Positions 8,226 to 15,650 of a DNA stretch of 64,000 nt are shown one piece after another. The notes under the pieces are model-generated. The model made no database searches. It saw nothing but the letters and a program-made list of their open reading frames with translations, and was not told the DNA's origin. This DNA is from Paracandidimonas soli. Lineage in GTDB: Bacteria; Pseudomonadota; Gammaproteobacteria; Burkholderiales; Burkholderiaceae_B. The stretch spans positions 124,001 to 188,000 of the forward strand of contig NZ_SMBX01000005.1 of assembly GCF_004342005.1 (NCBI RefSeq), read 5' to 3'. The position numbers and the translations under genes are program-made. Positions within the stretch are counted from its first letter, which is position 1. Every line of letters starts with the position of its first letter.

Positions 8226-9302
8226 TTACATTCCCGCGCAGCGGTTGATCCGTTGACTGTCGACGCCGAGTTCGCTTGCCGACTGCAGAATATCCTGCCA
8301 GGTCTGGGTATCCACGGGGATGCCGTTATGGGTTCTTTCCCGGCAGATATCGCGTTCCGTCTCACCTGCCAGGACGATGCGATCGATTTCCGGCTGCGGA
8401 GGAGATGCCTTGATCCAGGCGATGGTGCGTTGCGCGTATTCCTCGAAGTTTTCGGGCTGGGCAATTTTCGAGGGATCGAACAGTATCGAGAGCATGCCGT
8501 TGACGACGCGCTGCTTGCCATCGGCGGGGCCATTGACCGACCATCCGCCGGCAAGCGCTCCGCCGAGAAGCTCGCACGCCATGGCGAGCCCGAAGCCTTT
8601 GTGTTCGCCGAATGGAAGCAGGGCGCCCAGCGGGTTCAGTACGCCGTAGACGGGATCAGTGGTCGGCTGCCCCCGGTCGTCGAGCATCTGGCCGGGCTTC
8701 AGGGAAGCGCCGCGGTTGTATGCGACCCGTGTCTTCCCCTGGGCAATGATGCTGGTCGCGAAATCGAGGATGAACCTGTCGCCGGAGCGCAGCGGTATTC
8801 CGATGGCGAACGGGTTCGTGCCATAGCGGGCGTCGCTGCCGCCCCAGGGAGCGACGATGGGGCGCGAAATGACATTGACGAAATGGATCGACACCAGTCC
8901 ATGCTCAACGGCCATTTCCGCCCATTCTCCAATACGTCCCAAATGATGCGTATTGCCCAGCGCCATGATGCACGCGCCGTGTTCCCGCGTGCGCGAGATG
9001 GCCAGATCCATGGCCTGGCGGCCGATGGACTGCCCGAACCCCATCTGGCCGTCCAGGGTGAGCAGGATGCCCGCATCCTTGGTCTGCTGAAGGCTTGCCT
9101 TCGGTTGCAGACTGCCTTCCCGGTAGGCGCGCGCATAGCGCGGCAGCATGCCGACGCCATGGGAATCGTGGCCGGTCAGATTGGCTCTCACCAGATTGTC
9201 CGCAATGAGTGCGCATTGCTCCTCGTCGCAGCCAAAGCCGCGTATGACTTCGTGGACGGCGGATCGTAAGAGAGCGGCTTCGAACAGATGGTGATTCTTC
9301 AT
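8226..9302 (-). CDS. Ldh_2-family malate/L-lactate/sulfolactate dehydrogenase
   Basis: 358 residues with the hallmarks of the Ldh_2 (MDH2/ComC/YlbC) family: LTGHDSHGVGMLPRY near the N terminus (catalytic His), GNTHHLGRIGEWAEMA, APWGGSDARYGTNPFAIGIP and LPFGEHKGFGLAM. These NAD(P)-dependent oxidoreductases do not use a Rossmann fold and act on malate, lactate, ureidoglycolate or, as ComC, (R)-sulfolactate. First gene of the leftward operon; a candidate operator and promoter lie at 9380-9393. Paired with the D-isomer enzyme downstream it could interconvert stereoisomers of one hydroxyacid through the ketoacid. Confidence 0.92.
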   Translation of the reverse strand: MKNHHLFEAALLRSAVHEVIRGFGCDEEQCALIADNLVRANLTGHDSHGVGMLPRYARAYREGSLQPKASLQQTKDAGILLTLDGQMGFGQSIGRQAMDLAISRTREHGACIMALGNTHHLGRIGEWAEMAVEHGLVSIHFVNVISRPIVAPWGGSDARYGTNPFAIGIPLRSGDRFILDFATSIIAQGKTRVAYNRGASLKPGQMLDDRGQPTTDPVYGVLNPLGALLPFGEHKGFGLAMACELLGGALAGGWSVNGPADGKQRVVNGMLSILFDPSKIAQPENFEEYAQRTIAWIKASPPQPEIDRIVLAGETERDICRERTHNGIPVDTQTWQDILQSASELGVDSQRINRCAGM

Positions 9303-9647
9303 TCTTGGTTCATTGAGGAGAAGGGAGAGGTTTGCCTGGCGCCTCTGGCGCTGCGCATCCGGCCCTTCTTTGTTGATTCATACGTACTAGTATATATGAG
9401 TGAAGCGACATTATGAGGCTAGTGACAACCCTAGGTAGGACTCGAATCCGGATATGCGCGCTGTTGTTGCGCAATGGCCGCGGGCAAGCCTGCGGATGGT
9501 CGAATGGTGCTACGATGCGCCGCTGGCCCGTGGCGTTCCGCCGGGTTTTCTTTTTCTTGCCCGGATGCTTCGGGCCGCGCTGAAGCCGGAGCGGGCGGTG
9601 TGCGTCGTTCCGGCCGTGGCGCAGGATGCCGCAGGCACTCATTCATC
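9303..9647. other. Intergenic control region between divergent genes
   Basis: 345 bases without a convincing gene. The AT-rich patch at 9376-9400 contains ATACGTACTAGTAT (9380-9393), which includes a -10-like TATACT for the leftward operon and resembles the GntR operator at 2244. The rest is GC-rich leader towards the DUF486 gene; open frames here have no ribosome site or recognisable protein. Confidence 0.6.
9380..9393 (-). promoter_or_regulatory. Candidate GntR operator/-10 region for the dehydrogenase operon
   Basis: Read on the minus strand the site is ATACTAGTACGTAT, a near-palindrome preceded by TAT. It shares TATACTA and GTAC with the inverted repeat between gntR and the UxaA operon (TATACTACAGTACAA), spaced two bases differently. 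It sits about 80 bases upstream of the Ldh_2 start. Common control of both operons by the GntR protein is inferred from this likeness. Confidence 0.45.
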
Positions 9648-9992
9648 ATGATGCAAAAGACCTTGCCCGTACTGCTGCTCGTGCTGTCGAACGTTTTCAT
9701 GACGTTCGCCTGGTATGGCCACCTGAAGTTTCCGGGCGCTCCCCTGGTCAAGGTGATCCTGTTGAGCTGGGGCATCGCGCTCGTCGAATATTGCCTGGCG
9801 GTGCCCGCGAACCGCATGGGCCACGCCGTCTACAGCGCGGCGGAGCTCAAGACGATCCAGGAGGTCGTCACACTGGCGGTGTTCGCCGGCTTCTCGGTCC
9901 TGTACCTGAAGGAAGGCCTGAGCATCAATCACTTGCTGGGCTTTGCGCTCATTGCGCTGGGCGCCTTCGTCATCTTCCGTTCGCCGTTCTGA
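9648..9992 (+). CDS. DMT-type small membrane protein, DUF486 family
   Basis: 114 residues with four hydrophobic segments (about residues 6-22, 30-50, 66-85, 92-110), including FAWYGHLKF, PANRMGHAVYSAAELKTIQEVVTL and LYLKEGLSINHLLGFALI, the conserved blocks of DUF486. The family resembles half of a drug/metabolite transporter and has no assigned function. Start ATG 9648 (a second ATG follows directly). It stands alone; a sigma-54 promoter and a candidate small RNA lie just downstream. Confidence 0.88.
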   Translation: MMQKTLPVLLLVLSNVFMTFAWYGHLKFPGAPLVKVILLSWGIALVEYCLAVPANRMGHAVYSAAELKTIQEVVTLAVFAGFSVLYLKEGLSINHLLGFALIALGAFVIFRSPF

Positions 9993-10029
9993 CCACGCGC
10001 CCGGCGCTGGTGCGCTTTGCACACTCATT

Positions 10030-10046
10030 CGCATGTTATTGGTGCA
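10030..10046 (+). promoter_or_regulatory. NtrC-like upstream activator site
   Basis: CGCATGTTATTGGTGCA matches the NtrC palindrome TGCACCA-N3-TGGTGCA at 10 of 14 defined positions, with a perfect right half TGGTGCA. It lies about 42 bases upstream of the sigma-54 promoter at 10088. A further GCAC/GTGC half-site pair is found at about 10009-10022. Activator identity is inferred. Confidence 0.45.
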
Positions 10047-10087
10047 CGACCATTCGATGGCATGCCTTGTTCGCCCTTGCGCTGCCG

Positions 10088-10103
10088 TGGCACGTAAATT
10101 GCA
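10088..10103 (+). promoter_or_regulatory. Sigma-54 (RpoN) promoter
   Basis: TGGCACG at 10088-10094, four bases, then TTGCA at 10099-10103: a full match to the -24/-12 core TGGCACG-N4-TTGC. The predicted start is about 10113-10115. It points to the candidate structured RNA at 10113-10256, not to any recognised protein gene. Confidence 0.8.
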
Positions 10104-10112
10104 TGCATGCAT

Positions 10113-10256
10113 TCACTGCGGGACTTGTCGTGCGCATGTCCGATGATCGCCGCCGGGAGGGACATCCCCGGAAATCCGGGGGTGTCCGGCTGGCAGCGAT
10201 ATGACGCAGTGTCGTTTTTGCATCCCTCCGGCGCGAAGCCGGCGGGATGCTTTTTT
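10113..10256 (+). ncRNA. Candidate sigma-54-dependent small regulatory RNA
   Basis: The predicted transcript runs about 144 nt from the sigma-54 start to a U-tract terminator. Its folding agrees with those ends: a closing stem CACTGCG (10114-10120) with CGCAGTG (10205-10211) begins right at the predicted start; inside it ATCGC (10146-10150) can pair with GCGAT (10196-10200), and a 12-base-pair hairpin with AAAT loop spans 10160-10187 with one G-U pair. A separate terminator hairpin follows. A 22-codon open frame (10136-10204) lies within it but has a poor ribosome site. No known RNA family is recognised. Both function and expression are predictions. Confidence 0.6.
10220..10256 (+). terminator. 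Intrinsic terminator of the candidate small RNA
   Basis: 13-base stem (10220-10232 with 10238-10250, one mismatch), loop GCGAA, then TTTTTT at 10251-10256. The T-run is on the right side only, so it serves rightward transcription, not the leftward gene ending at 10281. Confidence 0.9.
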
Positions 10257-10280
10257 ACTTAGAGCCGCCCCAGGCGGAAA

Positions 10281-11504
10281 TCAGAATGCGATGGGGGCGT
10301 TGGCCAGGCGGAAGCGTCCCGGATGCAGGACGCGGCAAAGCGCTTCCACGAAGTAGAAATCGCCGAACATGGTTGCGCTGACCACGCCTTCGCCGTGAGG
10401 CCTGGAGTAGCAGCCCTCGCGCAGCAGGCCGCGATGGCTGTCTTCATTGGCGAAGCCTTCGCGGCACAGGCCGGCCAGCATGTCGACTCCCAGCGCATGC
10501 CATTCCTGCGCCTTGGACGCATCCGGATGCAGTTGGCCCAGTTCGATCAGGGCGGAGGACACGATCGCGGCGGCGGCGGTGTCCCGGATCTTGGCGTCCT
10601 CGCCGGTGGCGTCGAAGTCATAGGGAGGAATGACCCGGTCGCCCAGCCGCTGCAGATAGTAGCGCGCTGAGCGCTCGGCCAGTTCCAGGTAGGCGGGGTT
10701 GCGCGTTTCCAGGGCCGAGCGCGTGTAGCCGTAGATGGCCCAGGCCTGGCCGCGCGACCAGGCGGTTTCATCGCCCGCGCCCTGGAAGGTATAGCCTCGC
10801 ACGCGCTCGCCGGTGGCGATGTCGTACTGGACCGCGTGGTAGGTGGAGTCATCATTGCGGAAGAAGGCGCGCGCCGTCATGGCGGCATGCGCATCGGCGG
10901 CCAACCGGTAGCTGGCATCATCGGTATAGTGCGAAGCCCAGTACAGCAAGGGCAGGTTGGCCATTGTGTCGATGGCCGAGCTGCAGCGGCCGCGTGGGTC
11001 GCTGATGGGGCCCCATGAAGCGATATAGGCGCCGGCCGGGGTCGTGACCAGGCGTGCGCGCAGACGGTCGGCGGCCTGTTTCGCGATGCCGGCGAACCAG
11101 GCGTCTCCTGTGACCAGGTATCCCGGAATGGCGCTGCTGTCGAAAATGAAACCGATGTCGTGCGTATTGGGATCGTCGGCGCGCTGGGCGACCAGGCGCA
11201 TGCGCTCGCGCGCCCATGTCAGGAACCGGGCGTCGCCGGTTTGCAGGTACGAGGCCAGCAGCAGTCCGACCCAGAAGCCGCACAGCCAGTTGCCGTGGCT
11301 CCAGGCGTCGCCGGTGTAGCCGGCGGAAACACTGGCCGGAACGGTGATCCAGCTGCCGTCCGGCGCGGTCACGTGCGGAAATTCGACGCCGAGCGCAGGC
11401 TCGTCTTCGGCGACCTTTTGCGCGGTTCGATCCAGTGTCTGGCTGAACAGCGCGCGTGTGTCGGCATCCAGGTCGAAAGACCTGGGAGTGGGGGTGTGCG
11501 GCAT
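10281..11504 (-). CDS. GH88-family unsaturated glycuronyl hydrolase
   Basis: 407 residues from ATG 11504, chosen because GGAG lies 6 bases upstream. Family GH88/GH105 alpha6/alpha6 barrel features: GDAWSHGNWLCGFWVGLLLASY, PNTHDIGFIFDSSA with the conserved Asp, CSSAIDTMANLPLLYWAS with the second Asp, ETAWSRGQAWAIYGYT and YDFDATGEDAKIRDTAAAAIVSSAL. These enzymes hydrate the double bond of delta-4,5-unsaturated uronic acid oligosaccharides made by polysaccharide lyases. No signal peptide, so cytoplasmic. Same strand and 64 bases after the IclR gene. No lyase is in the window, so oligomers must be imported. Confidence 0.92.
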   Translation of the reverse strand: MPHTPTPRSFDLDADTRALFSQTLDRTAQKVAEDEPALGVEFPHVTAPDGSWITVPASVSAGYTGDAWSHGNWLCGFWVGLLLASYLQTGDARFLTWARERMRLVAQRADDPNTHDIGFIFDSSAIPGYLVTGDAWFAGIAKQAADRLRARLVTTPAGAYIASWGPISDPRGRCSSAIDTMANLPLLYWASHYTDDASYRLAADAHAAMTARAFFRNDDSTYHAVQYDIATGERVRGYTFQGAGDETAWSRGQAWAIYGYTRSALETRNPAYLELAERSARYYLQRLGDRVIPPYDFDATGEDAKIRDTAAAAIVSSALIELGQLHPDASKAQEWHALGVDMLAGLCREGFANEDSHRGLLREGCYSRPHGEGVVSATMFGDFYFVEALCRVLHPGRFRLANAPIAF

Positions 11505-11568
11505 AGGTGTCTCCATAAAAAGCCGGTGATGATGGTGTCGGGGGATGCCTTGTGTTCTTGCCCCGGGT

Positions 11569-12330
11569 TCAGCGCCCAATGCCTTGGGCAATGTCCTTGG
11601 CCAACTGAACGATGGCGTGCTGGATCTTCTGGCTGCGCGTGGCATCCAGGCGGTCGGTCGGGATCGAGGTGCTGACCGCCACGCTCTGGCCCAGGTGCGT
11701 GCGGCCGATGAAGGCGGCAAAGCAGTTCAGCCCCGCAGCGACTTCTTCGAGGTCCAGGCCCAGGCCGTCGCGGCGTACGCGCGCCAGTTCGTTCAGAAGC
11801 TGCTGGCGCGAGGCGATGGTCCGCGAGGTGATGGGTTCCAGTTTTTCCGGCAGCAGGTCGCGCACCTCGTCGTCTTTCATCTGGGCCAGCAGAACCTTGC
11901 CCAGGGCGCAGGCGTGGGCTGGCAGGCGCGAGCCGATGTCCGAGACCAGGCGTACGGGGCGCTTGGCGTCTTCGCGGCCCAGATAAACCACATCGCTGCC
12001 ATCGAGCATGGCCAGCTGGACCACTTCGTTGTGCTCTTCGACGAACTGCTGGGCTTTCATGCGGAACACTGCCTGCAGCCGGTCCTGGCGCAGGTAGGCC
12101 ATGCCCAGGCTGTACAGGTTGATGCCGATGATATAGCCATCGTCGACCTTCTCGATCCAGCGCCGCTGTTCCAGCGAATCCAGCAGCAGGTACAGCGTGC
12201 TGCGCGGCAGCTCGCAAGCCTTTTGCAGATCGCTGGAGGACATGGGAGAGGACTGGCGGGTCAGCGTGCGCAGGATCAGGTCGGCGCGCAGGATGGCCGG
12301 CACTTCGTATTTGGATTGTTTGTCTTTCAT
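11569..12330 (-). CDS. IclR-family transcriptional regulator
   Basis: 253 residues from ATG 12330 (a TTG at 12342 is an alternative). N-terminal winged helix with LQKACELPRSTLYLLLDSLEQRRWIEK, linker, then the IclR effector domain with VVQLAMLDGSDVVYLGRE, LPAHACALGKVLLAQ and the terminal GLNCFAAFIGRTHLGQSVAVS blocks. It sits between the GH88 gene, which it precedes on the same strand, and the divergent XylX-like gene, so it probably controls both in response to a sugar acid. An inverted repeat at 12338-12351 is a likely operator. Confidence 0.93.
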   Translation of the reverse strand: MKDKQSKYEVPAILRADLILRTLTRQSSPMSSSDLQKACELPRSTLYLLLDSLEQRRWIEKVDDGYIIGINLYSLGMAYLRQDRLQAVFRMKAQQFVEEHNEVVQLAMLDGSDVVYLGREDAKRPVRLVSDIGSRLPAHACALGKVLLAQMKDDEVRDLLPEKLEPITSRTIASRQQLLNELARVRRDGLGLDLEEVAAGLNCFAAFIGRTHLGQSVAVSTSIPTDRLDATRSQKIQHAIVQLAKDIAQGIGR

Positions 12331-12337
12331 CCTATTT

Positions 12338-12396
12338 TCCAAAATATTGGACTTAATATTATTTTACTGGACAATCGAAAAACGCGCCAATATACT
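12338..12396 (+). promoter_or_regulatory. Promoter of the XylX/TRAP operon with IclR operator
   Basis: TCCAAAATATTGGA (12338-12351) has TCCAA/TTGGA arms and abuts the iclR start. The rightward promoter has -35 TGGACA (12368-12373), a 17-base spacer and -10 TATACT (12391-12396). A second GGACA half-site overlaps the -35, so a bound IclR protein could cover both promoters. Confidence 0.7.
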
Positions 12397-12415
12397 GCGC
12401 TCGTCTTTCACCTAC

Positions 12416-13621
12416 ATGGCTGTTGCAATGACTGCTGCATCTGTTTCCTGCCTTCCCCATGATTTGTCCCGCGCTGTGCTGGTGGGCCGGGTCTGGCGCC
12501 AGACGCCTGAACCAGGTCCCGCCGTCGTGATCGTGCGAGGTGGCGAATTGTTCGATGTCACGGCGCATGCGCCGACTGTGTCCGACCTGCTGGACAGGCC
12601 GGACGTCGTGGAATTTGCGCGCCATGTCCAGGGCGAGCCGCTGGGGCGGGTCGAGCCTGTGGTGGAAGCGGCCCTGAAGAGTGCAAATGGCGGGCCCGCC
12701 GGCGAAGGCGCCGTGCGCCTGCTGGCTCCCTGCGATCTGCAGGTGGTCAAGGCTTCGGGCGTGACGTTCACGATCAGCCTGCTGGAACGCATGATCGAAG
12801 AGCGGGCAGGCGGCAATCCCGAGCGCGCCCATGAGATCCGCAACGGCTTGAGAGATGTGGTGGGCGTGGATCTGGTGGCGATCAAGCCGGGCTCGCCCGA
12901 AGCCGAGCGCCTGAAGCAGGAACTGATCCGCCGCAATGAATGGTCTCAATACCTGGAAGTCGGCATCGGCCCCGACGCCGAAATCTTCAGCAAGGCGCCG
13001 GTGCTGTCGTCAGTGGGCTTCGGCTGCCCCGTGGGCCTGCATCCCGATTCGCAGTGGAACAACCCCGAGCCTGAAATCGTGCTGGCGGTGGCGAGCACGG
13101 GGCGCGCGGTGGGCGCCACGCTGGGCAATGACGTGAACCTGCGCGATATCGAAGGGCGCAGCGCCTTGCTGCTGGGGCGTGCCAAGGACAACAACGGCTC
13201 GTGCGCCATCGGGCCTTTCATCCGCCTGTTCGATGAAACGTTCACCATGGATACGGTCCGCAGCGCGGAGGTCAGGCTGAATATCAAGGGAGACGACGGC
13301 TTCGAGCTCAATGCCAGCAGTCATATGAGCCAGATCAGCCGCGATCCCGAAGATCTGGTAAGCCAGGCGTGCGGAGCGCATCACCAGTATCCGGACGGCT
13401 TCATGCTGTTCCTGGGTACGATGTTCTCGCCCAGCCAGGACCGCAACGGGCCGGGACAGGGGTTTACCCATCATCTGGGCGATATCGTCACGATTTTCAC
13501 CCCCAGCCTGGGGGCTCTGATTAATGAGGTGCAGTTGTCCACTGCCATAGAGCCGTGGACGTTCGGTATCCGGTCGCTGTTGTACAACCTGGCGCGGCGC
13601 GGCAAATTGAAGACGGCATGA
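12416..13621 (+). CDS. FAH-superfamily 2-keto-3-deoxy-sugar-acid dehydratase (XylX-like)
   Basis: 401 residues from ATG 12416; ATG 12428 is equally possible because neither has a ribosome site and the predicted transcript start (about 12403) is close. The C-terminal fumarylacetoacetase-fold domain has NNPEPEIVLAVAS, GATLGNDVNLRDIEGRSALLLGRAKDNNGSCAIGPFI and GFTHHLGDIVTIF, with the acidic metal ligands. Length and these blocks match XylX, which dehydrates 2-keto-3-deoxy-xylonate to 2-oxoglutarate semialdehyde. Neighbouring GH88 and TRAP genes support sugar-acid use; exact substrate unknown. First gene of a long rightward operon. Confidence 0.85.
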   Translation: MAVAMTAASVSCLPHDLSRAVLVGRVWRQTPEPGPAVVIVRGGELFDVTAHAPTVSDLLDRPDVVEFARHVQGEPLGRVEPVVEAALKSANGGPAGEGAVRLLAPCDLQVVKASGVTFTISLLERMIEERAGGNPERAHEIRNGLRDVVGVDLVAIKPGSPEAERLKQELIRRNEWSQYLEVGIGPDAEIFSKAPVLSSVGFGCPVGLHPDSQWNNPEPEIVLAVASTGRAVGATLGNDVNLRDIEGRSALLLGRAKDNNGSCAIGPFIRLFDETFTMDTVRSAEVRLNIKGDDGFELNASSHMSQISRDPEDLVSQACGAHHQYPDGFMLFLGTMFSPSQDRNGPGQGFTHHLGDIVTIFTPSLGALINEVQLSTAIEPWTFGIRSLLYNLARRGKLKTA

Positions 13622-13707
13622 TGCGACCGGTTCCCGCGTGGGATATCGCGAGCGGTATCGGCTGAGCGTCTCCTGATGAAAAGAATGATTGATAGGAGGA
13701 AAGAGCC

Positions 13708-14304
13708 TTGAATGCTCTGGCAAATAATGGAGAGAGACGTCCCTCTCACTGGTTCATCCGGTCCATGGATCGTTTGAATGGCTGGCTCGTCAAGCTGTGC
13801 GGGCTGGCAATGATCGCCATGGTGGTTTCGGTCACGGTCGGCATCCTGATCCGGTTCATCTTCAGTCATCTGTCCATGAGGGTGTCGGCGCCATGGACGG
13901 AAGAAGTGTCCCGCTATCTGATGATCTGGACCGTGTTCATCGGTGCGGGGGTCGCCTCCCGCACGGGCAAGCTGATCGGCGTGGAGGCTTTGATGCTGGT
14001 GCTGCCGGCCTGGCTGGGCCGGAGCGTGAAGTATGTCTCGCATGTGGTGTCGGTCGCCTTCTACATCCTTCTCTGCTGGGTGGGCTGGCAATGGCTGGAG
14101 TTCGGCCAGTCGCAAACTTCGCCGGTCATGCAGGTGCCGCTGGCCGTTGTGAACACGGCCATGCTGTGCGGCGCGATGCTGCTGATCCTGAATACGGCCG
14201 CCCTGGTGCTGGAAGTGCGTCTGACCGGAAGGGACATCCGCCACGCGAACGTGGACGATGAAATGGAAACTGCGCTGGAGCAGGCCAAGGAGCAGCAACA
14301 ATGA
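13708..14304 (+). CDS. TRAP transporter small membrane subunit (DctQ type)
   Basis: 198 residues with four hydrophobic segments; carries the DctQ signature WTEEVSRYLMIWTVFIGAGVASRTG. The TTG at 13708 is taken as the start because AGGAGGA (13694-13700) lies 7 bases upstream and no ATG is in a better place. TRAP systems use a Na+ gradient to take up carboxylates captured by a periplasmic DctP protein. Overlaps the DctM gene by 4 bases. Confidence 0.92.
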   Translation: MNALANNGERRPSHWFIRSMDRLNGWLVKLCGLAMIAMVVSVTVGILIRFIFSHLSMRVSAPWTEEVSRYLMIWTVFIGAGVASRTGKLIGVEALMLVLPAWLGRSVKYVSHVVSVAFYILLCWVGWQWLEFGQSQTSPVMQVPLAVVNTAMLCGAMLLILNTAALVLEVRLTGRDIRHANVDDEMETALEQAKEQQQ

Positions 14305-15572
14305 TCTGGGTATTGATGCTTTCTTTCGCGGGCCTGCTGGTATTGAGCGTGCCCATCGCCATAGCCCTGGGTTTCTCCGCTGTGCTGGCGCTGCAGTTCA
14401 ACGGCGTGCCGCTGGTCCTGATGGCGCAAAGCGTCTACGAGGCGCTTGACTCCTTCAGCCTGATGGCCGTGCCTTTCTTCATTCTGGCCGGTAGCCTGAT
14501 GTATTCGGGCGGCATGGCGCAGCGTCTGGTCAACCTGGCCAACGCCATCATGGGCTGGATCAAGGGCGGCCTGGGTGCGGTCGTGGTGCTCAGCTCGATG
14601 TTCTTTTCCACCATGTCGGGGTCATCGTCTGCGACCACTGCGGCGATTGGCTCGATCCTGATTCCCGCCATGGAAAAGAAGGGCTATCCGCGTCCCTTCG
14701 CCGCTGCCGTGCTGGCATCGTCGGGCGAACTGGGCGTCATCCTGCCGCCTTCGGTGCCGATGATCATTTACGCCCTATCGGCCAATGTGTCGGTGGCTGC
14801 GCTGTTCCTGGCCGGCATCCTGCCGGGGATCCTCATCTCCTGCTCGCTCATAGGACTGGTCTGGTTAATGGCGCGCTTGAAGGGTTTCGATCCGGTGACC
14901 CGCATCACGTTGCGCCAATGGCGCCGGGAGGTCATGCGCACGCTGGCCGATGCATCGCTGGCCCTGCTGATGCCTGTGTTGATCCTGGGCGGCATCTACA
15001 GCGGGTTGTTCACGACGACGGAAGCCGCTGTGGTGGCCGTACTGTACGCATTGCTGGTGGGCAAGTTCGCCTACAAGCAGCTTCGCTTGCGCGACCTGCC
15101 GGAAATTTTCGGGCGGTCCGCGGTGACGTCGGCCATCATTCTGATGATCGTCGGTTTCGCGGCCATCTTCGCCTACGTGCTCACGGTCAATCAGGTGCCG
15201 CACAAGCTGGGAGCCTTCCTGACAGGAATTTCGGACAGCCCCGTAGTGTTCCTGTTGCTGGTCAACATCGCCCTGTTCCTGCTGGGCATGTTCATGGAGA
15301 CGCTGGCCGCCATCATCATCCTGGCGCCGATCCTGGCTCCCGCGGCCATCCAGTTCGGCATCGATCCGGTCCACTTCGGCGCCGTCATGGTGATCAACCT
15401 GGCCGTGGGAATGGTGACCCCTCCCGTGGGCGTGAACCTGTTCGTGGCCTGCCAGGTGGCCAATATCCGCCTGGAGCAGATCATACGTCCGCTCGTGCCT
15501 TTCCTGCTGGTGCTGCTCATGAATGTGATCGTCATCAGCTATATCCCGTTCCTGACCACTTGGTTCAGGTAA
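14301..15572 (+). CDS. TRAP transporter large membrane subunit (DctM type)
   Basis: 423 residues with about 12 hydrophobic segments. Family blocks: LALQFNGVPLVLMAQ, PFFILAGSLMYSGGMAQRLVNLA, MSGSSSATTAAIGSILIPAM, ELGVILPPSVPMIIY, and GMVTPPVGVNLFVACQVA near the C terminus. It forms the translocation channel with the DctQ subunit and starts inside its stop codon (ATGA). Inner membrane. Substrate is set by the DctP protein that follows. Confidence 0.95.
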   Translation: MIWVLMLSFAGLLVLSVPIAIALGFSAVLALQFNGVPLVLMAQSVYEALDSFSLMAVPFFILAGSLMYSGGMAQRLVNLANAIMGWIKGGLGAVVVLSSMFFSTMSGSSSATTAAIGSILIPAMEKKGYPRPFAAAVLASSGELGVILPPSVPMIIYALSANVSVAALFLAGILPGILISCSLIGLVWLMARLKGFDPVTRITLRQWRREVMRTLADASLALLMPVLILGGIYSGLFTTTEAAVVAVLYALLVGKFAYKQLRLRDLPEIFGRSAVTSAIILMIVGFAAIFAYVLTVNQVPHKLGAFLTGISDSPVVFLLLVNIALFLLGMFMETLAAIIILAPILAPAAIQFGIDPVHFGAVMVINLAVGMVTPPVGVNLFVACQVANIRLEQIIRPLVPFLLVLLMNVIVISYIPFLTTWFR

Positions 15573-15650
15573 GCAGAAGCAGGCCGTTCCAGACTTGCGC
15601 CCCCGAGGCTCCCTGAAGCACACACATAAATAGATATGGAGATCATGGAA

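Noticed and set aside
9310-9642. Open frames on the minus strand upstream of the DUF486 gene
   Set aside because: Low-complexity basic composition, no ribosome site and no homologous feel; treated as intergenic.
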